DNA from: Porogramme epimiltina
Lineage: Eukaryota; Basidiomycota; Agaricomycetes; Polyporales; Polyporaceae
Length of the DNA stretch: 44,021 bases
Direction: 5' to 3'
Assembly (NCBI GenBank): GCA_900155495.1
Contig: FTLJ01000243.1
Location: forward strand, 1-44,021
Shown piece after piece: positions 9,973-23,400 of this stretch. The notes beneath the pieces were generated by a model. The model did not search any database and had not been told where the DNA came from. It saw only the letters and a list, made by a program, of their open reading frames with translations. The first letter of the stretch is position 1; each line of letters starts with the position of its first letter. The position numbers were made by a program, and so were the translations under genes.

Positions 9973-11812
9973 ATGGCCGACGACGCGAACGCTGTGGTAC
10001 ACAAGGAGCATAGTCGTATATGTATTCGAACTTCACGGCGTCGAGTGTCGTAAGCGAGGACAAGCAAATCTGGGCTCAGAAGTGGGCCTGTACCCCACAC
10101 CACAGCGAGTAATTTTAATCTTGAGACAACTGGCTTGTCTGATGGTGCTGCCCACCGGATAGGCTTCGCCGAATGTCGTCTTTGGCGCGGCCTGCAGAGG
10201 CGGCCTCCGTTCCTCGAGCGACGCAATAGTCATAACACGGAGGGATAGCTCTACTGGAGGACATCATGCGCAAATGAAGCATATTCGGAACGTGATGGGC
10301 TTAGGACAGGGGTGATACAATCTGGTGAGCCCGCATGCGTGTTTCGTCTTCGTGCTCTCATTCTCGTCAGGCCGCGATCCCGTCAGCAGTATTCAAGAAC
10401 AGCCCATTACTTCTTCTATGCCCGCGCTGCAAATCCACCTCACCCACGCGTCTTTCTAATGCACTTGAATCCCACCTGTGACCTGCAGAGAGGAAGGCTA
10501 AGCTATCACCACTCCAACACCTCAGAACGCACTCCACTACCCGCGGAGTACATACGGACTCGGCCCCTACCTCAAAACCTCACCCCTCACAATGATTTGT
10601 GCGCCGTCTCTTCCGTCGTGAGAGCCGATGTTCAGAACTGACAGCGTTCCGCGCGGTAGGCCTCAACGCGATGCTGGGCACGCGCGACTCGATCGCGAAG
10701 CATGTCAGCACTGACGGCGCGCGCTCTCATCGATACCGTCTCACTGAAGCGCCCTCCCCCTACCGCCTTCCAGCCCTGAAAACACTCCCACACGGCGCGC
10801 AGCGAGCCCACGGACAACGCCGCACACGTCTTCAAGTGGACACAAACCCTGGAGAGGCTCGAGTTTGCAATTGTGGGTGCGCGGTTCGCCGTGCTCGGGT
10901 GCGAGTTTCAGGGACTGCGAATGCGTGCGCACGTTCCTACCCGCGTCGCGCGTCGTCGACGGCACCCTCCAGCACGCGCTTGCTCGCGCGCTGCTTCGAC
11001 GACGTGCAGGCTGCGTATTCCTTAGGGGCGTTGGTCGAGTAGATGGCGCGGTTGCGGGTGACGGGTGCTATGGTGCGTCTTTGCCTTTCGTTCTTCGATG
11101 AGGTTGGCGTGGGCGCTGATCATAGCTGGTTGGACAGGACGACGACATCGAGCTGAGCGAGAGGGGAGTGATTGTGAGTGGTATCACGACGACGGCCCTG
11201 GAGTTTGGCAAGTTGCGCGCGTCGGACCCCTGATCGCCGGGTGTCGATGTCGGGCAAGGAGGAGGAAACCTGCTTGGTGATCTCGCCCAATATGCTTGCT
11301 GGAGCACCTCTCGGTAAGTGATTTTCCCTGCCCATGCAATGTTATGACGTGTTGAAGAGGTGTAAAGTGTAGGGCTTGAGCCGTCTGGGAAGTTGGAACA
11401 TGACGTCCCGCGCGGGCGATTCGCTGGCTATGTACGTCCTTCCTAAGTTCTAACGCCCCGGACAAAGGCCTGACTGCCTTCACAGCCTTCGGGTGAACCC
11501 AGTGATATTCAACGTTCAGGACATTGCCGCGACGTTTGGTCTCGAGGTACACCGACCTCGTGCTCTCCTTCAACACACCGGTCGTCGTGGAGCTCACAGT
11601 GCGCGCGTCCGCCGCGGTGTTGTTACACTTGGGGACCCCAAAGAGGCCATAACAATGCTCACGGCTGACTCAGGCATCTATCCTGTGCCCGAGTCCCCCT
11701 GGGAGTGCGTAAAGCGGAAGACGGCGGGGGTTGAACAGAGCTTCTTGGTCTTCGGATGCCGCGAGCTTGGTGAGAACGTTTTACATGCGGATCCAGATTC
11801 GAAATAACGGGT
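9973..11812 (+). pseudogene. Plus-strand multi-exon remnant, spacer A
   Basis: Homologous to 24402-26260 in spacer B and nearly absent from C. Pieces in order: a short start (MADDANAVVHKE) near 9973; a helix-like piece FKWTQTLERLEFAIVGARF near 10828-10890; a one-frame-shifted piece DDVQAAYSLGALVE ending at 11042; DDDIELSERG near 11141; and LAQYACWSTS before the R intron at 11314. Downstream, GDSLAMYVLP is readable near 11420-11450 and TDLVLSFNTPVVVELTV near 11548-11600. Frame changes and stops between the pieces rule out one intact protein. I do not recognise the family. Confidence 0.35.
11314..11372 (+). other. R intron, copy A
   Basis: Plus-strand donor CTCG|GTAAGTG and acceptor AAAGTGTAG, 59 nt, matching the 58-nt element at 25794-25851 in spacer B. 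The upstream exon-like ends align (GCCCAATATGCTTGC against GCTCAATACGCTTGC). After the intron, B continues in frame for about 38 codons, while A meets a TGA at once. Confidence 0.55.
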
Positions 11813-11819
11813 TGAGCGG

Positions 11820-12475
11820 TGGGCTGTAGATGTCCGCGCTGTGTTCTCCCGCACGTTGGGTGATTCGCTCGGGAGCAAGTATATATAGGAGTGAGCACTT
11901 TCACTTCGCGCGCCTGCGTGGTTCTGGCTGACCGTGTAATGTAGTTACTTGTAACATGATAGCGTGGACCTCCATAACGTGCATGACAACCTAATTGTCA
12001 GAGTTCGTCTATCATTCTCCCTGCGGGGGCATTCTCGACTTGGCTCTGGGCTGATCACGCCCTCCACCCCCACAGCTCTTCATCAACAGCTCTAGAGAGG
12101 TCGCGCAAGACGTCAAGGTTGTGACAAAAGCACGAAGGATGCGAAGGCTTGGTCAGGCGACTAGGCTGTTGCGACGTTCGAACGCTCCCCTCCGGGTAGT
12201 CGCACCATGAACGTCCGTTGATACAAGAGATTGGGGAGTCGGCATGCTGCCAGGGCGTTTGCGTTGCCTCAGGAGGCGGCGAGTATAACTAGAAGATTTT
12301 GTACACTAAAGACCGACAAATATAAGGATTTATTCAGGAGAGAAGACGGCGCTCGGGGAGAAGCGGGTCCGAAGTAGGCGGACTCGAATTTGGCATGGAA
12401 GTTGCAGGTTGCGGTGGCGAGCCTCAGCCAGAGCTGGGTGAGGGATTAGGCCACGGCACGGGACTAGTGCCGATT
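11820..12475. repeat. Spacer A, part shared with 26270-26856 and 41040-41386
   Basis: Moderately diverged from B and C. It holds TATATATA at 11880-11887, aligned with TATATGTA in B; a CTCCCTGCGGG stretch; a degenerate copy of the WSDVQAVAAFE coding-like stretch near 12141-12180, with a stop; and a decayed TATA-like GAGTATAACT at 12281. It ends in GATT (12472-12475), after which the NLR2 3' flank starts directly. B and C carry another 1.75-1.97 kb at this point. Confidence 0.6.
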
Positions 12476-12795
12476 CGTCTCTCCTTCGACGCTTCTGCCG
12501 TTATCCGACTCTCTCCACGACGGAGAATGGATCGCTGATGGGGCCTCACGCTGGGCGTAGTAGACTCCGAGCAGGGATGTAATACGAACTCCGGTGAGGT
12601 GCATGTTGGCGACAATGCCCGTGCACGCGGAACGAAACATACCGCAATGCAAAAGTGCCATTTCCACTGTGTTGTCATTTATGTACTTTTACGCGGCTAG
12701 GAGTGTCAGAATGTTGCCTGTGAGGATATGAACGCTCTTAGTGGAGAGTAAGCGATACGCAGTCAGGCAGAATAACTGTATCTACTAAGGGGCTA
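12476..12795 (-). other. 3' flank of NLR2 (shared with NLR3 and NLR4)
   Basis: Non-coding sequence after the NLR2 stop on the minus strand. It is closely similar to 28609-28936 and 43358-43686, including CTCTCCACGACGGAGAATGG and the TGTACTTTTACGCGGCTAGG region. It probably holds the 3' UTR. No terminator element could be assigned. NLR1 lacks it because of the junction at 240. Confidence 0.6.
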
Positions 12796-15700
12796 CTACA
12801 GGCACCGAGACATATCGATGGCAACCAACTGTCCTTCATTGGTGTGAAATGTGATTCTCTCTCCCCCGTGTCCCCACTCTGCTCCGCGGACTGTGGAATA
12901 TCTATACAGTAATGGAAGCCAGGAAACTCGAATAGGCTCTCCACTGCTTGCAATCCTCCATATCCATTCCCCAGAGACCCAGTAGCGGTCCGAGTACGAC
13001 TGATGATGCACAGGTGTTGATGCCCCCTGAATGGATGCACTGGTTGGTCGATATTCCGTGGATGTGATCAATGTTCTGCTGGTATTGGTGAAGACAGCAC
13101 ATCCGTCTGAAGAGAACTGGATCCATCGGACTGGCGAGGATATTGGGGCACGGAACCTCCATAGGATATGCGGGGCCGCGGGGTTGGAAGATTCGGCCGA
13201 TTTTGGGCTGGACCGGAGATGGGCGAAGAGAGTAAAGTCCCAAAGAGTGATCTCGTCGCGCTCGTTGGATCCGACGACGCGCGTGCCGTCCGACGAGAAT
13301 GAGAGGGCGACTACAGCATGATTGTGGTTTACCTCCCAGACTATCCCGTTTGACGTAAGATCGTGCAGGCGCATTGCGGGGTATCCTCTTCTCCGCAAAC
13401 CAACGAGCGGATTAACCGTGTCCACCCTCTGGAGGTTCGAGATGGCCGCTGGACGGTGTTCTTTGTCGATCGACGAACACAGGACATAGCGCCCACATGG
13501 TGAAACTGCCACCGCCCAGATCCACCCATCTCCTTTGTAGAGCACCCGTCCAGATGTCGACGCCGTGTCCCAATACCGGACGCTTCCGTCATAGGAGCCG
13601 GAGATGGCACTCTTCGAGTCCGGGGTAAATGTCGCGGGGAGCACCCAATCTGAGTGTCCGGTGAGGATGACGGGGGACGTGCCTCCTTCCACATCGTACA
13701 GGACGATGGACTTGTCCTGTTGACCGGTCAGGGTGAGGTGCATCCCGTCCGGTGACCATGTAAGAGCCGCGTCGTCAGCATCTATTTCACCTGTGCCTGG
13801 ATGGTCAATTCGACGGCATATACCTCCTGAGGAGAGGTTCCAGAGTTGTACCGTTCCATCCGGAGAGACTGTGGCGATGAGATCGGGGTCACGAGGAGAA
13901 AATACGACAGAACAGATTGACGAGGGTGGGGTTTGGGTCGCTGGTGTACCATTGTCGGATGGTGAGGATGATTTCGTCTGCATAATGTGAACATCCCAGA
14001 TGCGTATTGTATTGCCTGTGTGTGCGGATACGAGCTGGGATCCGTCGGGGGAAAACCGCAATTTGTAGATTTGCATGCCACCAACGTCCTCACCATCCCC
14101 GAGCCACTCACCGGCCTCACAGTCCCAAAGACGAATGTGTGACCCACTACCCACGCCCCATCCGACTGCGAGGATCTGGCTGTCAGGAGAGAAATCTAAT
14201 CCCCAAGCGACCCCATCCACATCCAGACATTTGGCGCGAGACGGGTCCCGTGAACCGTCGATGGACCACAGAACAACCTGGTTTTGGCATCCGCACGCGA
14301 TGGTCTTATCATCGTGGGAGATGGAGACCGACCAGACCCGGGAGTCATGCTGGAGTGTGTGAAGTGGCGACCCGGAGGTGTCCTCGACTGTCCAAATTTT
14401 GCAGGTTTTGTCGTCGCTCCCGGAGATCAGGAGGGATCCATTGTGAGAGAAGGCGACGGAGCGAACGGGGTCAGAGTGCCCATTGAGAGTCCTTTTCACT
14501 TCTAACACCCCCGAAGCGATTTTCCACAGCACAACGGTCTTGTCACGGGACCCTGACGCAGCATATTGACCTCCAGGAGAGTAGGCTACACCTCCAATTA
14601 GTCCGGAATGGGCCTTCTGCGACGCAATCCGTGCACCCGTCTTCGCGTCCCACAAGCACACAGTGCCGCTCTCCGACCCTGAAAGGATCTCCTTCCCGTC
14701 GTGCGAGAACGCCACACTAAAGACCTCTTCCTCCGCATTGAGCACGTGGAGCTGGGCACCCGTCGCAGCGTCCCAAAGCCTGATGGTACGGTCCTCGGAG
14801 GCAGAGACAATCTGTTTCCCATCTGGTGAGTACGCGGCGGACCTAACTTCGCTGGTATGGCCCTCGAGTGTGATGACGTTCGCGTTCCAGGAGGGCCGGA
14901 GTCCAATGTGTATCCGGGGAGCGCCCTCGAGGTCTTTAGCGTACGTGGTGCGAAGAACGGACGAAGATGGACAGCACAGGAGCACGGATTTGTACACATG
15001 GGAGGCGAACGTGCTGACGACTGGATAGCAGAGCTGAACCATTCGTTGACAGTCGTACAATGAATCGAGTATGACTGTGGATGCTCCCTGTGCCGGACGT
15101 CAAATTCCCATTGAAATGCAGGACATGTGGGTTTTAGCGTACCTTCAATACTCGCAGCGCATCCTGTAGCGCCTCTACAGCGCCGTCAATGCACCCTATG
15201 AGACTCAGACACTCTAGCCACATCAAGAGCCGTGTCCGGGAAAACTCTTCCACCAGTTTGGTGATGTCGGGGTCCACCACCCCGCCGCACAGGTGATGGG
15301 ACCAGTGCTTGCAAGCGTACTGCAGTTGTGGTGGAAGGTGCGCAATCTTCAGAGCCTCGATGTCGGGTATCTCGCTGTTGGGAAGATGTTGATTCTCTAT
15401 CTGACAGATGTCACGGCGGAGGCCAATGAGCGTTTGAAGACAAAGTTTGGCGACCACCGTGTGCTGCTGTTGCGGATCCACCAAGAACCATGAGTGTCGA
15501 CCGGGCGTAGTGCGAGGAGAAGCGTCGAGAAGGAAGTCGGGGAAGGAGGGATGGATGAGACGTATCACGTCACGAACAGAACTAGACGCATCTCCGGGCA
15601 CTTCGATAACCGAATGGAGGCGTTGGAGCGTCAGTTTCACCGCCTGTTCGTTAACCTGGAGGAATGCACTAAGAGCGGAGATGGAAAGCTGATCACGGAG

Positions 15701-17821
15701 AATGACGATGGATCCCAGAATGAGGTGTGCCCGATCGAAGACCCGGTCGGGGATGTCGTTGTCGTCTGCTTGGTACACGGACTCCATAATGTTCGTGTAT
15801 AGCTTGTACAACGAGCGAAGCGCGGCCTGCGCCTCGGGAGCGTGCGCGGATGTGTCTGCTACTCCAAGGAACTCATCTAGCAGCACCTTCGGGCTCTCGC
15901 TGAACCTTGTATCGGAGATATATTTGAGTAGAGTTGAGGCGTATATGAAGAGTCCGCACGTGAGAAATCCGATTCGGATGATGATATCACTGTCTGGCCA
16001 GTTCCCGAGCTCGAGTGAGTTGTACTGCTCCCTGATCTCGTTAAAGCGGATCTCTAGGTACGTCTGTATGTCCCTCCGTGTCCACTCCTCTGGAACTGCG
16101 TTGAGCAATAAGCTGTAGGTGCGCGCCTGTAGTGTCGCTTTTCTGAAACCGGCTGAGATATTCGTGGCTGGGCGGCTGGTGATGACGAAGCGGAGGGGGG
16201 CGAGGTCCTCGACGTATTCGGAGAGCGCTGAAATGATGACAGAGATGGCCTCATCGTCCTTACACTCGTCGAGGGCATCAATCACCACGATTTGCTCCTG
16301 TCCGAGCTTGGACAGCTTGTCTCTGACAGTACGGAGTGGTTCGATGATGAGTTTCTCGAGTTGACGAGGGGGAAGGGCGTAGTGGATGTCAGGGTATTTC
16401 TTCGCGGCATCATTGATGGCATCGAATAGAAGGGGGATAGAGTCTGCGAGCTGACGAGCGATGGTTGGGAAGATCAACATGACATTGCTGCAATCGTCGT
16501 TGAACCGGTCGCAGAAAAAGCTCGCGGCCAGCACGGAACTAGAGGAACACAACGCGGCGATGGTCTGCGCTAGTGTGGACTTCCCAGATCCTGCGAGCCC
16601 ACTCATCCAGACGATCAGAGCCTTCGTTGGTATGGGAGCGAGGGCTTCATAGAGAGCATCGGCAATTGAGGGATCGTTGGGCCATATCCAGCGTGATATC
16701 AACCAGATTACTTCCTTTCGGGTGGTCCCAACGCACACGCGATGCCGGCCGTTCGTGTCGAACCTCGCCTGAGCAGCGTATTTCAATTGCGCGTCTGTCA
16801 CGGACAGCGCGCACTTTGTCAGAGGGTGGGGGTCAAGACTAGGGTCTACTGTGCGGGACTCACGTGTTTCCTTATTCTCGTCGAGCTTGTTTTTGATCTC
16901 ATGCACGACCTTCCTGGTATCCATAGTCGCCGCAACCTAAAGAGTGCATCAGCAAAGGCGCGGGGGGAGGACCCCTAGTCCGTGAAGCAGGAGTAATCGC
17001 ACCTGTATGTCGTCGACATGTACACCGAGCTTCTGCACAACACTTGTGAGGGTTTCCTCGACGAACTCTGCGCTGAGAAACTGTCTTGTCGAAGATCCAC
17101 TGCGTAGCTTTCCAATTTCCTTGGTTGCATCGTCTAGGCCGCTGTGAGGTTACCCATCAGGAATGTATGCTATAGGTGGGGAAGATCAATTAGGGCTCAC
17201 AGAACGAGTTGTTTCAAGGCCTCATCAAAAGCCGGAGACGGTGTCCCATGGGTCGGAGAAGCGTTATCCACTATGACGGTATGGAGCATCCGAATGCGTT
17301 GCTCAAGCTCCTTCAACGTTTCAACGTTCGAGAGATGCGTCTGTGGAAAATCGTACGTCAGATGAACAAAACAACTTGGCCCGCTAGATAGCGCCCACCT
17401 GGTAGGTCTCGACGCCTGTGGTCAAAGCTTCTGCGATCGTCCCAAGTGGCCCTAACACTGGTAGAATGCCGGACATCGTCTTCATCAATCCAAGCGCCTT
17501 CAACGCGCCGCTGAGCACCTCCTCTTTGTGCCACGAGCGACGCTTTGGATTTACAGAGGAGGGGGATGTGGGATCCGATTCTGGAGAACGCCTCGTCTGG
17601 GAATCTCTCTCACCCGACGTGGAGGCATGTGGTGGTATGGAGGAGGAGACAAGGGGGGGGAGTGTAGCGTTCGACCCAGCTCCTAATGGCGGCGGTACCG
17701 GCGCATCTTGCTGAGCGCGTTCCTTCGAAGGTTGTGGGGATGCTGAGCGAGATCCGCAGGGGGTAGGACACGGACACCATTTTTTGAATTTAGTACCAAC
17801 TGTTTTGCGCAATTTCTTCAT
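12796..17821 (-). CDS. NLR2: intact NACHT-WD40 STAND receptor
   Basis: Predicted cytosolic NWD-type NLR: nucleotide-binding switch with a WD40 sensor. Exons on the minus strand: 17821-17399, 17340-17201, 17141-17003, 16936-15143, 15087-12796; total 4788 nt, 1595 residues, in frame throughout. Introns are 58, 59, 66 and 55 nt. The start chosen begins MKKLRKTVG; an in-frame Met lies 23 codons earlier but adds an unrelated segment. Residues 1-100 are Ser/Pro-rich, and ~105-234 are helices ending VETYQ at the first junction, as in NLR3. Walker A GLAGSGKST is near 347-355, Walker B VVIDALDECKDD near 451-462, followed by FVITSRPATN. LIHPSFPDFLLD marks the post-NACHT region. The last exon (residues 833-1595) has about 12 blades with IRLWD or VVLWK-type ends and a complete C-terminus ending MSRCL. 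Its NACHT exon is clearly more diverged from NLR1 and NLR3 than its WD40 exon. Ligand unknown. Confidence 0.92.
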
Positions 17822-18655
17822 TCTCCAGGTAGGATGGAAGGCGTCGAGGAGAAGGGGAAAGATGGGCACAAACGGAGAGGCAGGCTTCACTCAATCACGT
17901 ATAATAAGGTGTTGCAAAGGGTGGAGGGCTGGCGCCGTATTGCGGGCACGATGCGTGCAGAAGTCATGTCCGGTGGCATTCCCTGGGAGTCCAGACATGA
18001 GGTGAACGGGAGGTGGCCATCAGAAGATCGGGAACGGTTCATTGAAGCGCGCACGAATTTGACGCCAACCACGTGTCGCCTGCTAGATATACACAGGGCC
18101 ATCGTGCACACTTCAATAGGATGGTGTGCAATGTCATTGGATCGAAGACGTTCTCTTACGACATCGGCTTTGGGGTATCCGTGTCCTGGCCTCCTTCCTA
18201 CGTCTGAAACAAAGAGATTCTCTTTCGGACGATATCACAAGAGGAGCGCGCAACGGGAACCTGCAATTGGCTACGGACTGCGAGATAGGTATGTGCACAA
18301 GTCAATCACACGGCGTGCATTGCCAGATCTCCCGCCACCCGACATGCCTCTGACATGTTTGATCGAATAAGGGCCCTTTGTAACAGTTTGTATGTGGCAT
18401 AAAGAGTCGTTTATAGTTAGCCCGTGATATTTAAGAATGGGAGCCCGTTTTCTGACAATTTCCCACCCCCAGGAAATGTTGTAATGAACGCCGTGTCACG
18501 AGGTCCCCCTAGTCTACAAGAGTATAGTCACTGTTCGTCGAAGTTGGGCGTTAGGAGGTACCCTCAATGTATTAGGTGAACAACAGATTGTATCACTCTG
18601 TTGCTCGTCCTGACAGTTTCATCAAGAGGATGTACAACTTGTAGGCAGGAACAAC
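17822..18655. other. Upstream region of NLR2
   Basis: No gene recognised. A plus-strand frame (17834-18370, 178 codons) is open and starts opposite the NLR2 start, but has no family signal and no counterpart upstream of NLR1 or NLR3. Positions 18360-18480 are AT-richer (TATTTAAGAATGGG at 18428-18441). This is the expected NLR2 promoter side. Confidence 0.3.
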
Positions 18656-20400
18656 CGTCCTACTACAGGCTCCCTACTCTTATCATCTGACACCCTGCGG
18701 CGGCCAGAATGTATGGCTTTAAGTCGTATGCTAGGTTAACATGGCAGCCCGGGGGGCGTCGGACATCTACCTGCAAAGGCGTCTGCGGTGAGCAGAGGGG
18801 ACAGTGCGAGACGGCCCGCTGACGGCGGCAGCGTTGCAGGCTGCGATTCCATGGGCCAGGCCGGCCCTCTCGTGGAATCCTGCTCAGATGCAGTGGATTG
18901 AGGGGTCGGCTGACCCGAGGTTCGAAGCTTCTTTCAGGGAAGACGCCCCAAACTGGGAGGCAAGTCGGATGCGCGGCTCTGGGTTGGCTGGCGTCTTCCC
19001 GCTCCCTCACTGTGCTGGCAGTGGAAGGCAACGCTAGCGAAGGATCCACGACCTCGGCCATCACCGCTCAGCGTTGCGCGTGCGTGGTTGGACAGAGTGG
19101 ACACGGGCAACGACACGGCGGTGGAGCGGGATCGATATATGCGTCAGCGGTGATCGCGCCAGCCATTAAATAGGGCTGCAATCAGGAGCCACGTCGCGCA
19201 CGGCGTGTCGCTGGGGCCTGCAACATGCACGCAGAGGACTTGCGATGGCGCTTTGCCAACGACATTGATGCTGCTGCCGCATACAGTGAGTCTTCTAGTC
19301 CAACGGTCAACCTTTGATGGCCCGCAACGGGAAGCGCAAGCTCATGTTACAGCGCACACATCTATACGGTGACACTCTGATTCGAGTCCCATCCGTCTTA
19401 CATTCGCGAGTCGAAGGAACGATCATACGAGACGTCCGAGGAGACAGCGCATGTATAGTGGCCTCGCGAGCTCCCCAAGCACTACGATGGACGCTTAGGA
19501 TGCGCCTGATTCTTAGAATCGCGAGCGCGCCGACAGTCGGACGCGCGATACCAACCGACTACAAAGAATTTGAGTGTCATGCACATGTAGGCAGAGCGCG
19601 CGGAAGACTTACCTGCTATAAGCAGAGCGGCCCATTTCGGCCGCGGGTGAGCGACAGAACGTTTGTGGCGCGCGATCGGCGTCACAGCACATCCACTCGC
19701 AGCGCGCGCGTGCGCCGTGCATTCCATCGTAGTCGACCTGCATAGAAGACGTGCCGCTGCAGAGGACGAGCACTGCAGATCCCGCAGCGCGACACGGCCG
19801 CGCCGCTCGCTCGTGGGGCGCACCGAGATGCGCCAGCGACGGGAACGCCCGCGCGGTTATCCAGGCCTGGGGGCTCCGCGCGGACCGTCTTCGCACATTT
19901 CTCACGGCGCGCGCGTCGGTGCGCCGCTCACATGCTCCGCGCGGGGGACGCGCGCCCAGGCGGGGACGCTCACGCGGGCGCGTCGAGTGTCTGAGTCGGA
20001 GAGAGTCGTTCTGTCGTGGGAGGAGTGTGGCTTCTGGCGTCGCGAGAGGCTGCACGGCCTTCCGGATGGCTCGGCCGAGGGGCGCGCGTTCGGCGCGCGA
20101 CCGTCCGATTTCCGCTCCGCGCGAAACCTTCGCGGCGCCACTGCTGGTAGTTTTCCCGGATGTAAGTGGGATCGAGAAGGGGGAAATGGGGAGGCGCGGC
20201 GGGAGGCGCGGGGCGGACATGGAGAAAGGTCGAGCGGACGAGGTGGGCGCTGTATAAGAGTGTGCGGAACAGACGTCGAGGGTTGTGGATCTTTCGCCAC
20301 CCGCGCCCCTAACAAGAGGTGGTACGCCAGACTCTGCTCGCCTGAAGGCGTCCTATGACCGGCTTCAAAGCCGTCGGTTCGGGGGCCGGGTCAGCTGAGT
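18656..20400. repeat. Spacer unit B, first CpG-rich copy
   Basis: Blocks X (18885-19040), Y (intron 19559-19612), Z (19825-20160) and W (20215-20400), in the same order as in spacer A. On the minus strand one frame in Z/W reads LFRTLLYSAHLVRSTFLH and YQQWRREGFARSGNRTVARR. Spacer A (LFRTLFYNAPLIRSPFLQ, YQRWRREGPARSANRTVARP) and C share it, with a frame change in C. This is the longest shared protein-like stretch in the GC-rich part. The family is unknown. Confidence 0.6.
19559..19612 (-). other. Y intron, copy B1 (GT-AG)
   Basis: Minus strand: consensus donor CAG|GTAAGT, TGACACTCAAAT region as possible branch site, ATTCTTTGTAG acceptor, 54 nt. It is the best-formed of the four Y copies and identical in length to copy A. 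Confidence 0.6.
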
Positions 20401-23400
20401 GAGTCGGCGGGCTACACCGCGCGTTGGGAATGTTGGCAGCCGCAACGCGCCGAGGATGAACGCGCCGCATGATGCTTTGGGAGAGGGATGTCTGTGACAA
20501 AGGTGCTGCATCTAGTTCGGCCAGCCACAGTGAGCATGAAGTCTGGGGGTCGTGGATGTGAGGCGACTTCTGTCATGGGCATGCGAGTAGACGAGCGGTG
20601 AACTGACGAGTGACGAGAGCGCGATGGGAGCCTTGGGGTGGGGCTTCGTACCGTATCCGGGGCCACTGAGGTCTTTGGGTTCCGTGAGGGACGAGGGCAC
20701 GCCGCCGCAGGCGCTCCTCTATCTGACAGCGAAGAGGAGCCTAGTGGACCAGGAAGACCTCTGGCGCCGCCGTACTCGGATGGGGCGTGCCGGCATGTCA
20801 GCGGACCTGGGAGCTGTTGGCTTCTTGCGGGGAAGACACCCCCGATATGGGCTGAATGCGCTGCCCTGCGTTGGCCGGTGTCCTCGCTCTTCCCCGGGGG
20901 CGCACTGGGAGGCATGGTGAAGCAGCTGGGGCCGCGTCCAGAACCCACAGCGTCAGATGGGCGTGAGTCGACAGCGCGGATAGAGGGTGGCGTGGAGATG
21001 CTGGCCGCAGACGCGCATCGGCGGCAGTCGTGCCGGCGAGCGAACGGGCTCACACTAGTCCAGTGCCGCATTGAGCTTAGGGCACTGCTGAAGACGGCCA
21101 CACCCGCCCTCAGAGGCGTCGAGATTGCTTGCGTCTGGCGACATCGGCGTCGTTCGTCCGCATACATACAGTCTTTCGAAGCGAAGTCCCGCCCTGGAGA
21201 TCGAGCACCACAGGGGCCGCGGTCCCGTGTTACAGCGCAGGGAGGGGTAGTATGTACGCGTTCACAGCGACATTCTGATCTGGACCGCGTCTTGTAGGTG
21301 GAAGGAACCAACATACAAGCCGCGCGAGGGGAGTGCATACATAAGGTGGCCGCGCGCGCACTCCAATGACCCCACTCTGCGACGCAGGTCGATGACGGGC
21401 CGACCGCGCGGTATTAGCTGGCTAAACGGGACATGAGCGTTATACATGGCGGGGTAAAACGCACTACAGACTCGCCTGCTCGGAGTGGAGACTCGTCAAC
21501 TCGCAGCGCGCATGACCCACACGTCCTTCGTATCGCGTGCGGCGTCATTGTACGACGCGACCGCCGAGTGCTCCATAGCCGCGCTTGCTGCGCGCGAGGG
21601 ATATCTATCGAGGCGGTCGGTCTACGGAGAGGGCGAGCCACTACAGAGAGCGAGCGTGGCATACGCCACTACGAACCAAGGGCGCGCGCCCTGTGCTGCT
21701 GTGGGACAGGCAGGCGGGTCCAGAGACGGGAATGCGCTCGTGCCGCTTCAGCATGAGCCGTATACTCGGAGTAAGCCATCTTTGCACGTTGCTGGGGCGC
21801 GCGCGCCGACATGTCGCTCGTATCCTCCGCGCGTCCAGTCCACGATGCCCGTGCGCGCGCCCCAAGCGTCCGGGAAGAGCTGATCCGTCGTGTGTCTACG
21901 AAGGAGGCGCGAGGCTGGCGTTGCGAGGGGCTGCGTGCGCCGCAAAACGACTGGGGCGAGGGGCGAGCGTTGGGCGATCGACGGTCCAATTTGCGCTTCA
22001 TGCAGAGCCCTTGCGGCGGCGACGCGGTAGCGGTTTGCACTGGCGACAGGCCTAGGGAGGCGAAGAAAGGGAAACGGTGCCACGCGAGGGGAGGCGCGGG
22101 ATAGACTTGAAGAGAGATCGGACGAACGGGGTGCGCGTTGTAGAAGGGTGCGCTGAACGGGCGGCGAGGGCTCTGGATACGTCGCAGCGGTCACCGACTA
22201 CAGCATGAGGCGACGCGTCCGACGCTGTCCGCCCGCGAACGCCCTCCAAGCGAATACAAAGTCTTCTCCTGGGGAATCTGCTCGCCCAATCGCATCGCCT
22301 GAGTTGCATTGCGGAGTGGAAGCGCACGGCGTGCAGCGTCCCCGCGCGCCCGGTGAACGGACCTGGCGGCACGCCCAATCGAGGTGCTAGCGCGTCGACC
22401 CCCACAGGCGCACCAACGCCTCCGCACCGCCGGCGACTGCGCCCGCCGAGACGAGGAGAACAGCAGCGGTGGCCCCTCAGGGCGCTCGTGCCGTGGGACA
22501 GCGCGGCAGGCCGAGCCGGGTGTCGGTGCGCGCGGCCGCGCGAGGCGGGCGGTGCTGCTGGCGAAAGCGGGCGAGGGACGGCGCGCCGCTCGCGCGAGAT
22601 CGTGGGTGCGATTGGACGAGCGGCGCCTTCCTCGGCGGGGAGGGGTGCGTCGGAGGTGTATCGCAGAAGGTCTATGCATGGGGACCCGGCCAGTTTCGAG
22701 CGCGAGCGAGCGGCGCGATGGAAGGAATGAGGGGTGGTGAGAACTTGAGGGCTACTGTGAGCCCAGCTGCCGTGCGGTGAGCGTACCCGAGAGTTAGGCG
22801 TGCGCCGTTGGGGAAATGGGTAGTCGCGCTGGGAGCGCATGCGCAGACCTGTAGATCGCCCTCTACGATACGTAGCAACCGCTTCCAGTGTCCGTCATAC
22901 GGAGTCAACTGTCATGGTGTCGATCCGTCCGCGGAAGCGTGGCAGGCCGTCTTGAAGTCGGGGTGTTGGGTGGTGACGATAACCGCGTATGAGTCGCGCT
23001 ACTCCTGAGCAGCATAGATGTACTGGGAAGCGACAAGCGGCAAATGCAGCCGTGCTGAGCCCTATCAGCGGCTTTGCGTAGGGTGCCGGTTTGTTCGTTG
23101 AGCCTGACGGAGAACTCTTGAACTTGCCAGCAGACCTTGTGATTGAGGACCCGGAAGCGTCAAGAGACGGCATCCCCATTGAGCGGCGGAAGCAGACTCA
23201 CCTAGTAACCCCAAACTCCCCAGTATATCCATCAGAACCGTTTTGCTCGACACGCCTCCCGACAAATGGACTTATGGACCTAGCTCTCCCTGGCTGTAAG
23301 TTGATGTAGAGGAGGGCGGGGTGTCGTCAAGGAAGCCTTGCACGGAAACTGTTAAGACAATGGCAGGAGCGGCGGCCAGGAGTCGAAATGGACCCCCGCT

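Noticed and set aside
9973..11812. FunK1-type fungal kinase as identity of the plus-strand remnant
   Set aside because: Only a loose likeness of AQYA to a FunK1 stretch; no kinase motif (DxK, HRD or DFG-type) could be found.
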